From Nocardia sp. SYP-A9097 (GTDB lineage: Bacteria > Actinomycetota > Actinomycetes > Mycobacteriales > Mycobacteriaceae): a DNA stretch of 64,000 nt. Both the position numbers and the translations under genes were made by a program. The first letter of the stretch is position 1. Every line of letters starts with the position of its first letter. Below, piece after piece: positions 42,172 to 50,027 of this stretch. Under the pieces are notes generated by a model. That model did not search any database. It saw only the letters and a program-made list of their open reading frames with translations, and was not told the DNA's origin. The stretch spans positions 248,001-312,000 of the forward strand of contig NZ_WJIC01000007.1 of the NCBI RefSeq assembly GCF_009649815.1, read 5' to 3'.

Positions 42172-42287
42172 CACGGGAGCATGGCGGCCAACTCCGCTCG
42201 GCAGCTCGGCGCCCCCTACCGACTATCGGACTATTGGCCGGCATGCGCATGGGAGCTCGGCGGCCACTCTGCTCGGCAGCCCGGCCT
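42172..42287. repeat. Imperfect direct repeat of about 35 bp
   Basis: GGGAGCATGGCGGCCAACTC continuing to CGCTCGGCAGCTCGGC is repeated about 77 bp later as GGGAGCTCGGCGGCCACTCT continuing to GCTCGGCAGCCCGGC. Both lie in the non-coding gap between the convergent ClpP-like and PopR-like genes. Confidence 0.5.
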
Positions 42288-42305
42288 ACCTCGGCTTTGA
42301 CAGTT

Positions 42306-42806
42306 TCAGGCGGCCAACATAACCGGGCCGTTGAAGACCTGGGCGGTGGGGCGGGTGATCGAAGCCAGGCGCTGGCGGCGGAGTTCGGTGGCGACCTGTT
42401 CGGTGAGGCCGATCAGGTCGGTGCCGAGCGCACCCGCCAGGGCGGCGATCATCTCGCTGGATGGTTCCTTGCGCCCGCGCTCCACCTCGGAGAGGTACTG
42501 CGGCGAAATCCCGGCTCGCCCAGCGGTTTCCACCAGTTTCTCGCCCTGCTCCTGCCGCAGCGCCCGCAACTGAGCGCCGAGCGCCTCCCGCCACAGCGGC
42601 TCACGAACCGGGCGCAGGGCGCGCGGACGCTCACCGAGACCTCGGCGGCCGCGGGATTCCGGGAGGCGATCACTCCGGGCGGAGCTGTTCAGGGTCTGGT
42701 CGCCCGGCCGCGAATCGCGCGGCCCGGGGACCGTCTGCGGCCGTTGGGTTTCGGCCCGCTCGGCGAGTCCGCCGGGGATGGAGTGGAGTCGCGGCTGCTC
42801 GGACAT
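42306..42806 (-). CDS. PopR/ClgR-like XRE regulator of clp genes
   Basis: A 166-residue protein. The first 75 residues are a low-complexity Arg/Pro/Ser region. Residues 78-140 form the helix-turn-helix (LRALRQEQGEKLVETAGRA, ISPQYLSEVERGRKEPSSEM), close to ClgR/PopR of actinomycetes with their YLSEVERG signature. It ends in VMLAA; in Streptomyces, PopR and ClgR carry terminal alanines that mark them for ClpP1/P2 degradation. Its place next to an accessory clpP pair fits PopR, which activates the clpP3-clpP4 operon. The ATG at 42806 is preferred to 42875. It is convergent with the clpP pair. Confidence 0.8.
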   Translation of the reverse strand: MSEQPRLHSIPGGLAERAETQRPQTVPGPRDSRPGDQTLNSSARSDRLPESRGRRGLGERPRALRPVREPLWREALGAQLRALRQEQGEKLVETAGRAGISPQYLSEVERGRKEPSSEMIAALAGALGTDLIGLTEQVATELRRQRLASITRPTAQVFNGPVMLAA

Positions 42807-42863
42807 GGTCCGAGCGTAAGACTGCGGGCCGGCCCGGCGCGCTCCGTTCTGCTCAGAGCAGAT

Positions 42864-43005
42864 TTCGCCCGCCACGATCTCTCGCGGTCGTGGCGGGCGA
42901 AGAACGGCGCACCCCTTCCCTCTGCGCGCACCCGGTCGAGAAGCGGGGGCGCGGAGATGGAAGGGGTGCGGGGGTGTCCCCGGCGCCGCAGATTCGCGGC
43001 GCCGG
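42864..43005. promoter_or_regulatory. Three adjacent perfect hairpins ahead of the PopR-like gene
   Basis: Hairpin 1 (42864-42901): 14-bp arms TTCGCCCGCCACGA, 10-nt loop. Hairpin 2 (42908-42970): 12-bp arms CGCACCCCTTCC, 39-nt loop. Hairpin 3 (42980-43005): 10-bp arms CCGGCGCCGC, 6-nt loop. Number 3 directly follows the stop of the DUF5130 gene and is probably its terminator. Number 1 lies 58 bp before the PopR-like start and could be its own operator. Confidence 0.55.
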
Positions 43006-43013
43006 TGTGGAGA

Positions 43014-43481
43014 TCAGACCCGGCCGATAGCGGCGGCCATGACGCGCACCGCGGAGACCAGGCCGTCGATGAGCTCGCCCTGACGGAAGGAGCTCAGCGC
43101 GGCGGTGGCGCCGAGCTGGCAGACCCGATCGTTGGCGCGCTCGGCGACCTCACGGCCGGAGCGGACCTCGACGGCCTTGGCATTGGGGTCGACGGCGATG
43201 AGCACCGAGCGGGCCGAGTCCGGCGTACCGGGGAAGACCGCGTCGGCACCGGAGCCGGCGTCCGCGCCCAGGTCACCGATGAAAATGTTGAACCGCACCT
43301 TGGTGGCCCGGGTCGCATCGGTGAGCGCGTTGTCCATGAGCAGCCGCTCATGATCGGTGAACGGCACTTCGCTGAAAACGAAGCCCGCCTCATGCACGCC
43401 GGAGACGCGTCCACTGACGGTGACCGCGTAGCCGTGAGGTAGCTCGGCCTCGTTCACCGCAGGCCAATTAGAACTTGCCAC
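43014..43481 (-). CDS. DUF5130 (TPM-domain-like) protein
   Basis: A 155-residue protein of the conserved mycolata family DUF5130, with ELPHGYAVTVSGRVSGVHEA, RFNIFIGDLGAD and SVLIAVDPNAKAVEVRSGRE. The fold resembles TPM (DUF477) domains. The function is unknown. The GTG at 43481 overlaps the end of ctaJ by 14 bp, so the two are cotranscribed, as the neighbouring genes are in mycobacteria. Confidence 0.85.
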   Translation of the reverse strand: MASSNWPAVNEAELPHGYAVTVSGRVSGVHEAGFVFSEVPFTDHERLLMDNALTDATRATKVRFNIFIGDLGADAGSGADAVFPGTPDSARSVLIAVDPNAKAVEVRSGREVAERANDRVCQLGATAALSSFRQGELIDGLVSAVRVMAAAIGRV

Positions 43482-43749
43482 TTGCCCGGCCTCCGATCAG
43501 GTCCGCCGCGGCGGATTCGATAGCAGCATGGTTGCCATGCGATGACTCGGCATTGTCGTGGTGACCGGAACCGGTCACCTCGTCCGTCGCGCTCCACAGC
43601 ACCGGAGGCTGGGTCCACTTCGCGCCGAGCTCGAAGTGGTCCGGCTTCTTGCCGGGCAGCGGCTTACCGAGGAACGACAAACCGGCGATCACCAAATAGA
43701 TCGCAAGCGGGATGCCGACGTAGATCAGCACTGTCTGGAGAATGCTCAC
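43468..43749 (-). CDS. ctaJ: aa3-type cytochrome oxidase subunit CtaJ
   Basis: A 93-residue single-span membrane protein matching CtaJ, an accessory subunit of the actinobacterial bcc-aa3 respiratory supercomplex. The N-terminal helix is SILQTVLIYVGIPLAIYLVI; then LPGKKPDHFELGAKWTQPPV, the family's conserved loop. The GTG at 43749 sits at the first residue of the helix as in relatives; a longer reading to 43830 adds an Arg-rich piece. It is translationally coupled to the DUF5130 gene. Confidence 0.85.
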   Translation of the reverse strand: MSILQTVLIYVGIPLAIYLVIAGLSFLGKPLPGKKPDHFELGAKWTQPPVLWSATDEVTGSGHHDNAESSHGNHAAIESAAADLIGGRASGKF

Positions 43750-43826
43750 AGCCCAACGGTAATCGATGCCCGGATCGTCACCGCCGACCGGTGAGCGTGC
43801 GCGCGCACGTGTCGTCGCGATCTCGC

Positions 43827-45455
43827 TCAAACAAGCCAGGCCGTAGCGTTTGCCGGAAGTTTTCTGGCGCTAATCGGAGCGCTCGCCAACAACACTTCAC
43901 CCGCGGGCAGGGTTATCACCGCATTGGTGGCATTGAGCACACACAGCAGCCCACCGTCGCGCCGAAATGCCAGACAGCCCGGTGGACTTCCGTACCACTC
44001 CAACCCCGGCCCGCCGAATTCCGGTCGCACCGCACGCAATTCGATGGCCATCCGATACAGCGACAGCATGGAGTCCAAGCGCTCCAACTGTTTCTCCACC
44101 GTCACCGCCGACCACGACGCGGGCACGGGGAGCCACGACGCACCGCTGGTGAACGCGAACGGCGGCTGCTCCCCCTCCCACGGCAATGGCACCCGGCACC
44201 CGTCCCGTCCGCGCTCGGTATACCCCGAGCGAACCCAGGTCGGATCCTGTAGCACCGCCTCCGGCAGATCATCCACATTGGGCAGACCCAATTCCGCACC
44301 GTTGTAAATGAATACGCTGCCCGGCAGCGCCAACTCCAGCATGATCATGGCCCGCGCCCGCGCCTGCCCCACCGCGCCACCGCCGTACCGGGTGACCTCG
44401 CGCTCCACATCATGATTGGAGAGCGTCCAGGTCGCACTCGCACCCACCGCCGCGACCGCGTGCAGCGAATTGTCCACGGCGTCACGGATTCTGTCCGGAT
44501 GGAACGGCGTCTCGGCTAATCGAAAGTTGAATGCCAGATGTAGCTCGTCCGGGCGCACGTAATCGCCGAACCGAGTGTTGTCGTCGACCCACACTTCGCC
44601 GATGGCAACCGCATTCGGGAACTCGTCCATGAGTTTGCGCAACCGGCGATGGATTTCGTGCACGCCGGGATTGTTGAAGCGCGGATCATTGTCGTCGTGC
44701 ACTACCAAATGGGAGTCGTCGACGGGCCGCTGCTGAAGCTCCATATCCGGTAGACCAGCGGGTTTGGCCATTCCATGCGCGACATCGATACGGAATCCGT
44801 CGATTCCGCGCTGCAACCAGAACCGCACGGTGTGCTCGAAATCCTGTGCCACCTCCGGGTTATCCCAGTTCAGGTCCGGCTGTTCGGGCGCGAAGATATG
44901 CAGATACCACTGACCGGGCCTGCCATCGGCCTCGGTGACACGCGTCCAGGCCGGGCCACCGAAAATACTCGGCCAATTATTCGGCGGCACACCGCCATCC
45001 GGGCCACGACCGTCCCGGAACCAATAGCGGGCGCGCTCCGGACTGCCCGGCGCCGCAGCCAGCGCGGCCCGAAACCACCGATGCTGATCACTGGTGTGAT
45101 TGGGCACCAGATCCATGGTGACCCGCATCTCCCGGTCATGCGCCTCGTCGATCAGATCGTCCAGGGCGCGCAGACCACCGAACAGCGGATCGATATCGCG
45201 CGGATCGGCCACGTCGTAACCGCCGTCCGCCATGGGTGAGCGCATGACCGGGCAGATCCACAGCGCATCCACCCCCAGCAGCTCCAAATAGCCGAGCTTG
45301 TCACGCAATCCGCGCAGGTCACCCACACCGTCGCCATCGGAGTCCGCGAAGGAACGGGGGTACACCTGATAGAAGACTGCGGATCGCCACCACGGCGCCG
45401 GCGCGGGCACGAAACCCGGTGCGACGAAGGGCACAGCGGCGGAGTTCTCGGTCAC
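43827..45455 (-). CDS. aglA: GH13 alpha-glucosidase
   Basis: A 542-residue glycoside hydrolase of family 13 with the four conserved regions: DLVPNHTSDQH, GFRIDVAHGM (nucleophile Asp), AIGEVWV (acid/base Glu) and TLSNHDVE (transition-state Asp). The N-terminal WWRSAVFYQVYPRSFADSDG is typical of oligo-1,6- or alpha-1,4-glucosidases. There is no signal peptide, so it is intracellular, acting on maltose, isomaltose or trehalose-related sugars. A GTG at 45455 is preferred; an in-frame ATG-like extension to 45506 is possible. The position matches Rv2471 (aglA). Confidence 0.92.
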   Translation of the reverse strand: MTENSAAVPFVAPGFVPAPAPWWRSAVFYQVYPRSFADSDGDGVGDLRGLRDKLGYLELLGVDALWICPVMRSPMADGGYDVADPRDIDPLFGGLRALDDLIDEAHDREMRVTMDLVPNHTSDQHRWFRAALAAAPGSPERARYWFRDGRGPDGGVPPNNWPSIFGGPAWTRVTEADGRPGQWYLHIFAPEQPDLNWDNPEVAQDFEHTVRFWLQRGIDGFRIDVAHGMAKPAGLPDMELQQRPVDDSHLVVHDDNDPRFNNPGVHEIHRRLRKLMDEFPNAVAIGEVWVDDNTRFGDYVRPDELHLAFNFRLAETPFHPDRIRDAVDNSLHAVAAVGASATWTLSNHDVEREVTRYGGGAVGQARARAMIMLELALPGSVFIYNGAELGLPNVDDLPEAVLQDPTWVRSGYTERGRDGCRVPLPWEGEQPPFAFTSGASWLPVPASWSAVTVEKQLERLDSMLSLYRMAIELRAVRPEFGGPGLEWYGSPPGCLAFRRDGGLLCVLNATNAVITLPAGEVLLASAPISARKLPANATAWLV

Positions 45456-45588
45456 AGCGGTAATGGTGCCAAAGCCTGCCGACACTCGAGGGCACGACGC
45501 CGACACTTGTCCAGATTCAGCAAATGATCAGCGGATGCGCTGCGGAACCGGAAACGCTCTGCGGGCCTACAACTTCTGCGCCACGAAT

Positions 45589-45993
45589 TCAGATCGGCGA
45601 GTTCATGAGCGAATTGGCGGCCATCTCGAAGTAGTCGAGCAGCTGCTTGCGATGCGCGTCGTCCAGCAGCGCGGGTTCGATCTCGGCGACCGCGATGTGC
45701 ATGGCGCGCAACCAGGCATCCCGCTCGATCGGGCCGACCTTGAACGGGTGGTGCCGCATCCGCAACCGCGGGTGCCCGCGCTCTTCACCGTAGGTGCGCG
45801 GCCCACCCCAGTACTGCTCCAGGAACATCCGCAACCGGCGCTCGGCCGGACCGAGGTCCTCCTCCGGGTACAGCGGGCGCAACACCTCATCACCCGCCAC
45901 CTCCCGATAGAAGGCGGCAACGATCCGCTCGAAGGTCTCCGCCCCACCCACGGCTTGATAGAAGGAGGTCGCTGTCTGCTCGCCGGTGCTCAC
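45589..45993 (-). CDS. glbO: Truncated haemoglobin, group II (HbO)
   Basis: A 134-residue truncated globin. SFYQAVGGAETFERIVAAFY begins the fold; the proximal His is in RMRHHPFKV; the conserved Trp is in DAWLRAMH. Group II globins of mycobacteria (GlbO) bind oxygen and aid respiration and stress resistance at the membrane. It begins with GTG at 45993. It matches the Rv2470 position, beside aglA and an HNH nuclease gene. Confidence 0.92.
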   Translation of the reverse strand: MSTGEQTATSFYQAVGGAETFERIVAAFYREVAGDEVLRPLYPEEDLGPAERRLRMFLEQYWGGPRTYGEERGHPRLRMRHHPFKVGPIERDAWLRAMHIAVAEIEPALLDDAHRKQLLDYFEMAANSLMNSPI

Positions 45994-46026
45994 GGTGTCT
46001 ATTTTGCCTCCGCTTCGCTCCGGCGG

Positions 46027-46121
46027 GGTCCGCGGCCCCTAAGTCCCGCTTCTTCCCTCCCTCCGCTCCTCCGCTTCGCTCCCCCGCTCCACTCAGTCCA
46101 GAAACGGGACGGCCGCGGACC
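46027..46121. other. Interrupted hairpin with pyrimidine-tract loop
   Basis: GGTCCGCGGCC plus GTCCCG on the left pair with CGGGAC plus GGCCGCGGACC on the right. The 56-base centre is strongly C/T-rich on the plus strand (CTTCCCTCCCTCCGCTCCTC type). It lies between divergent glbO and HNH genes. No gene is visible in 45994-46300. Confidence 0.5.
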
Positions 46122-46300
46122 TGCGAGGTGGACCTCTCGAGGCTGTTCCCGTGGGTGTTTCATACCGTCATGCGTCGTTCATCCGTTTGTGCCCGACAAT
46201 GTGCGAAATCACCGTGCAATGTGCGGCGTTCCATGGTCAACTGGGTGGCAGTCTGCCGAATACCACATCATCGGACGAGTACGAATTCGGGGTATTGCCC

Positions 46301-46996
46301 ATGAAGCAGCGGCACGGCGCCCGGCACGAGGCGCGCACGCACCGACAACTCCAGCCCGCCGACGTCCACAATCGTGGGTCGGGGGCTACTCCGCTGCACA
46401 TCTTGTCCGAACATTCCCATCCGGATGCGCATCATGATCATTCCGCGCATCGCCCGGCCGATGTCCTTCCCGGCCTGAGCTGGTCGAAGAGTCGCGTTCT
46501 GCTCTTGAACGCCACCTACGAGCCCCTCACCGCGCTCTCCGCGCGCCGCGCTGTCGTACTGCTCATCTGCGATAAGGCGCATACCGTTCACGACAATCCC
46601 GAAGGCCCGGTTGTGCACTCCGCCGGCACCTCGGTGGCGCTCCCCTCGGTGATCCGGCTACGCACGTATGTGCATGTGCCGTATCGCGCCCGCGTTCCCA
46701 TGACCCGCGCCGCTCTCATGCATCGCGACCGCTATCGCTGCGCGTACTGCGGCGGCAAGGCCGAAACCATCGATCACGTGATCCCGCGCAGCCGCGGTGG
46801 CGCGCACACCTGGGAGAACTGCGTAGCCTCCTGCGCTCCCTGTAACCATCGCAAAGCAGACAAAATGCTCAGCGAATTGGGCTGGACCATGCACCATCAG
46901 ATGGTGGCGCCCAAGGGCCCACACTGGCGACTACTCACCGCCAGTTCGGAGTTGGATCCGACCTGGCTGCAGTACCTCGGCGAAGGCGCGGCCTGA
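46301..46996 (+). CDS. HNH endonuclease
   Basis: A 231-residue protein of the actinobacterial HNH family at the Rv2469c position. The N-terminal 60 residues are His-rich and likely flexible. RVLLLNATYEPL starts the conserved part. The nuclease core is CAYCGG, then ETIDHVIPRSRGG, WENCVASCAPCNHRKADK; the two CxxC pairs bind a structural zinc. The role may be DNA repair or mobile-DNA control, but none is established. The ATG at 46301 is chosen; a GTG at 46151 would add 50 residues that do not look coding. Confidence 0.88.
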   Translation: MKQRHGARHEARTHRQLQPADVHNRGSGATPLHILSEHSHPDAHHDHSAHRPADVLPGLSWSKSRVLLLNATYEPLTALSARRAVVLLICDKAHTVHDNPEGPVVHSAGTSVALPSVIRLRTYVHVPYRARVPMTRAALMHRDRYRCAYCGGKAETIDHVIPRSRGGAHTWENCVASCAPCNHRKADKMLSELGWTMHHQMVAPKGPHWRLLTASSELDPTWLQYLGEGAA

Positions 46997-47016
46997 ATCC
47001 CGCGAACCCGCCCTGA

Positions 47017-47472
47017 TCAATCCCCGGTCGGCAGACCGGCGTCGGCGGCGAGTCTGCCGAGCACACGCAGGAACGCACCGCGCTCGGCGGCCGTCAGTCC
47101 GGCGGTCAACTCTTCATCGAGCGTGCGCGCGGCGGTGGTGCAGTCCCGCAGCAACTCCCGGCCACGGTCGGTGAGCGTGAGCACCTGACGGCGACGGTCC
47201 GCGGGATCGCGCAGTCGCTCGATCGCGCCGAGACGCTCCAGATGGTCGGCCAGCGCCACGACCAGACTCGGTGCGACCCCCAGCCGTAGCGCCAATTCCT
47301 GTTGTGACGCAACCTGTTCCAGGCTCAAGGCCGTCAGCAGACCCGCGTGTTTGGGCTTGAGGTCGTATGCGGCGATGCGCGCGGCGAACCGGTCCGCGAC
47401 CGCCGAGCCGAGGGTGCCGAGCCGGAAGGACAGCGTCGACGGGAGTCCCGCGGGGTTCTTGACTTCGTTCAC
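47017..47472 (-). CDS. MarR-family transcriptional regulator
   Basis: A 151-residue winged-helix protein: QQELALRLGVAPSLVVALAD as recognition helices, then DRRRQVLTLTDRGRELL as the wing. It is divergent from a small membrane protein gene, with a near-perfect palindrome between them, so it probably represses both in response to a small ligand. Confidence 0.9.
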   Translation of the reverse strand: MNEVKNPAGLPSTLSFRLGTLGSAVADRFAARIAAYDLKPKHAGLLTALSLEQVASQQELALRLGVAPSLVVALADHLERLGAIERLRDPADRRRQVLTLTDRGRELLRDCTTAARTLDEELTAGLTAAERGAFLRVLGRLAADAGLPTGD

Positions 47473-47491
47473 GGTGCAGATGATACTTCTG

Positions 47492-47523
47492 CCATAACCA
47501 TTCAGACAGTGAATGATTTATGG
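47492..47523. promoter_or_regulatory. Probable MarR operator
   Basis: CCATAACCATTCA, GACAG, TGAATGATTTATGG: the arms agree at 12 of 13-14 positions, in an AT-rich patch unlike its surroundings. It is centred in the 61-bp gap between the marR-type gene and its divergent neighbour. Confidence 0.7.
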
Positions 47524-47533
47524 AGAGAATGAT

Positions 47534-47896
47534 ATGGATACCTATACGGCCATCGCCCTGGCCAATGCCGTCGTCGCGGTGATCTCGGGAGCCTCCAGCG
47601 TGGCGGGCATGGTCCGGCCGGCGCTCGCGGTACCGGGCGGCGGCACCGTCAACGAGGGAACGACGTTCTTCGCCTACGGATATGGGGCTCGCGCGGTACC
47701 GCTGAGCCTGGTCCTGCTGACACTGCTGGCGGTCGACGCGCGCGGCGGACTGGCCCCGATTCTCGTGGTCGCCGGATTGGCGCAGATCGGCGACGGCATT
47801 ATCGGCGCGAGCCGGCGCAATTGGCCGATGGCGGCCACCTGCGCCGTACTGGCGGCCGTTCATCTGGGTTCGGCGTGGTGGCTTGCCACCACATGA
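47534..47896 (+). CDS. Small integral membrane protein
   Basis: A 120-residue protein with four hydrophobic helices (AIALANAVVAVISGA, ARAVPLSLVLLTLLAV, LAPILVVAGLAQIGDG, MAATCAVLAAVHLGSAWWL), like small DUF4267/DoxX-type membrane proteins. The function is unknown. The ATG follows TGGAGAG. It is divergent from the MarR gene and probably its regulated target. Confidence 0.75.
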   Translation: MDTYTAIALANAVVAVISGASSVAGMVRPALAVPGGGTVNEGTTFFAYGYGARAVPLSLVLLTLLAVDARGGLAPILVVAGLAQIGDGIIGASRRNWPMAATCAVLAAVHLGSAWWLATT

Positions 47897-47926
47897 AAGC
47901 TGTTGGAATACTGAGGAATTCGGCGT

Positions 47927-48499
47927 TCAGCTGTATTCGCTGACGAGCAGCGCCCAGGTACCGGGTTCGAGTGCCTCGAAGACGTGCGGCGAATCGCCGG
48001 GGTAGCAGATGTAGTCGCCGGGATGCAGTTCCACCGGGGCGTCGGCGGGGCCGACCTTGGCCCGGCCACCGCCCAGCACAATATGTTCGACCACGCCGTG
48101 GCTGTGCGGGTCGGAGTCACGAGAGTGACCGGGTTCGGCGGTAATGCGGTAGATGTCCCGGCGCGCGGTGGGCGGCGAGGCCGCGAGCAGCGTCGTCCGA
48201 TACTCCGACTGGGATGAGGCGAGCATCGCACCCTCGCCCGCGCGGATCACCTGGACCATCGGCCGCGGCGGATCCAGCAGGCGCGAGAACGGAATATCCA
48301 GGGCGACGCAGAGTGCCCACAGCGTTTCGATGCTGGGATTCCCGGAGCCCGACTCCAGTTGCGAGAGTGTGGATTTCGCGATTCCCGCCTTACGCGCGAC
48401 CTCGGTCAGCGAGAGCCCGGCGCGGGCGCGCTCGCGGCGCAGGGCGGCGGCGATGGCCTCCTGCGGTGACGCGGACGAAGGACTGTCGGACTGGGTCAT
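47927..48499 (-). CDS. XRE-cupin transcriptional regulator
   Basis: A 190-residue protein. The N-terminal helix-turn-helix (LSLTEVARKAGIAKSTLSQL, ESGSGNPS) is followed by a cupin domain with HSHGVVEHIVLGGG, DAPVELHPGDYICYPGDSPH. This layout is that of regulators for amino-acid exporters and catabolic genes. It is divergent from azlCD, a branched-chain amino-acid exporter pair, which is the likely target. The ATG at 48499 is chosen over very long in-frame readings. Confidence 0.9.
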   Translation of the reverse strand: MTQSDSPSSASPQEAIAAALRRERARAGLSLTEVARKAGIAKSTLSQLESGSGNPSIETLWALCVALDIPFSRLLDPPRPMVQVIRAGEGAMLASSQSEYRTTLLAASPPTARRDIYRITAEPGHSRDSDPHSHGVVEHIVLGGGRAKVGPADAPVELHPGDYICYPGDSPHVFEALEPGTWALLVSEYS

Positions 48500-48680
48500 A
48501 TCGGGTTCACACAGTACCCGGCGCGAGCTTTCGACTACGACCACGCGGCCGATCGCAGACCAGCGGCGAGAAGGCCGCCTCGCAGCGAGCGATTCATGAC
48601 GGGCGCGAACCGGCGATGGCCATGACGCGGCGGGCGGAATCGTGCTACCGATCGACGGGAAGCCCGCCGCCGCAATGCCC

Positions 48681-48712
48681 GTCGTCCCGGCAGGCTTTCG
48701 GCCGGGATCCAC
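48681..48712. repeat. Dispersed palindromic repeat, GTCATCCCGGC family, copy 4
   Basis: GTCGTCCCGGC, AGGCTTTCG, GCCGGGATCCAC, in the 370-bp gap between the XRE-cupin gene and azlC. Nothing else is recognised in that gap apart from promoter-region sequence. Confidence 0.7.
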
Positions 48713-48868
48713 GTCACAGCGGAATGACCTGGCCGCGACGCGAGCTGTTGAAGTAGCGGCGGGGTTACCAAGGCTGCGACTGTGGAGTTTTGCGGCATGG
48801 CGATATGGCCGGTTGGCTGCGGACGGGGTCTTTGACTTACCGAGCGGGATGCGTTCAATATAGACGGC

Positions 48869-49663
48869 ATGCGTTCGATATGGCGAACACTCGATCGGAG
48901 TGTAGTGACGGGGATTGCGGCGATCTGCCTGGCAGTCGCCATGATCGGCGTCTCCTACGGGGCGACGGCGGTCACCTCCGGATTCCCCACCTGGCTGCCC
49001 ATGCTGATGAGCGTGGCCGTGGTCGCGGGCGGGTCCGAGTTCGTCTTCCTCGGCATTCTCACCGCGGGCGGCAGCCTCGTCGCGGCGGTGCTGGCGGGTT
49101 TGCTGGTCAATGCCCGGCACCTGCCCTACGGCCTGTCCGTGCCGGATGTGGTCGGCACCGGGTGGCGGCGACTGCTCGGCACGCACGTCATGAACGACGA
49201 ATCGGTCGCCATGGCCCTGGCCCAGCCCGATCGTCCCCGCCGGCGCGCCGCCTACTGGCTGTGCGGGCTCGCCGTGCTGGCCGCTTGGCCGCTCGGTGCG
49301 GCTATCGGCGCGATCCTCGGGTCGGTTGTCCCGAACCCCAATGCCTTCGGCCTGGATGCGGTTTTCCCGGCGGTCCTGGTCACCCTGGTCCTGCCCGCTC
49401 TGCGTGACCCCCTCACGCGCACAGCCGCTCTCGCCGGTGCGGTGGTTGCGGCAATCTCCACACCGTTCCTGGGAGCCGGGTTACCCGTGCTACTCGCGCT
49501 CACCGCAGTCCTGCTGGTCGTCCGCCGCGCCGGTTCCGCCGACACCACCAACGAGGATGAGGTCGCGGAAAATGCCGGGTCGGCCACACACGTGGATGAC
49601 ACCGGTCGAGCCGAGAACATCGTTCTGGTCAATGCCGCCGCACAAGTTCAGGCCACCCCATGA
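48869..49663 (+). CDS. azlC: AzlC-family branched-chain amino-acid exporter subunit
   Basis: A 264-residue membrane protein with about 7-8 helices. GVSYGATAVTSGFPTWLPML and SEFVFLGILTAGGSLVAAVL match the AzlC core, and VNARHLPYGLSV is its conserved loop. The last 45 residues are acidic and polar. With AzlD it forms a two-component exporter of branched-chain or related amino acids. Its stop overlaps azlD by 4 bp. Confidence 0.88.
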   Translation: MRSIWRTLDRSVVTGIAAICLAVAMIGVSYGATAVTSGFPTWLPMLMSVAVVAGGSEFVFLGILTAGGSLVAAVLAGLLVNARHLPYGLSVPDVVGTGWRRLLGTHVMNDESVAMALAQPDRPRRRAAYWLCGLAVLAAWPLGAAIGAILGSVVPNPNAFGLDAVFPAVLVTLVLPALRDPLTRTAALAGAVVAAISTPFLGAGLPVLLALTAVLLVVRRAGSADTTNEDEVAENAGSATHVDDTGRAENIVLVNAAAQVQATP

Positions 49664-49977
49664 CGGGCACGCTGCTCGCGGGTGTCATCGCACTTGCCGT
49701 GGGCACCTTCGCTTTTCGGTTCGCGGGTCCGGCGCTACGGAGCCGGGTGAAGGTGTCCCCGCGCACGGTGAAACTTCTCGAGGTGTCCTCGGTGGTGCTA
49801 CTCACCGCCCTGGCCGTCACCACACTCATGCCGTCGGGCGGCGGCCACGCCGGATTGGCACTCCCCGCAGGCGTTCTGGTCGCGGCCGTGCTGGCGTGGC
49901 GGCGAGCGCCGCTGCTGGTCGTCATTCTGACGGCGGCGGTCATCACCGCGGGCCTGCGTGTGCTCGGCGTGCACTGA
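49660..49977 (+). CDS. azlD: AzlD-family exporter subunit
   Basis: A 105-residue membrane protein with four helices (TLLAGVIALAVGTFAFRFAG, LEVSSVVLLTALAVTTL, LALPAGVLVAAVLAW, LLVVILTAAVITAGL), the small partner of AzlC. It is translationally coupled by an ATGA overlap. Confidence 0.88.
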   Translation: MTGTLLAGVIALAVGTFAFRFAGPALRSRVKVSPRTVKLLEVSSVVLLTALAVTTLMPSGGGHAGLALPAGVLVAAVLAWRRAPLLVVILTAAVITAGLRVLGVH

Positions 49978-50027
49978 CGACAGCGCCACTCACGCTGGAC
50001 CTTTCACCCGGTCGCAATGGCGAGACC

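Noticed and set aside
42108..43442. 444-codon plus-strand frame across the PopR-like and DUF5130 genes
   Set aside because: Antisense to two genes with recognisable families and crossing three strong hairpins.
45463..46437. 324-codon plus-strand frame over glbO and into HNH
   Set aside because: Antisense to glbO and out of frame with the HNH gene.
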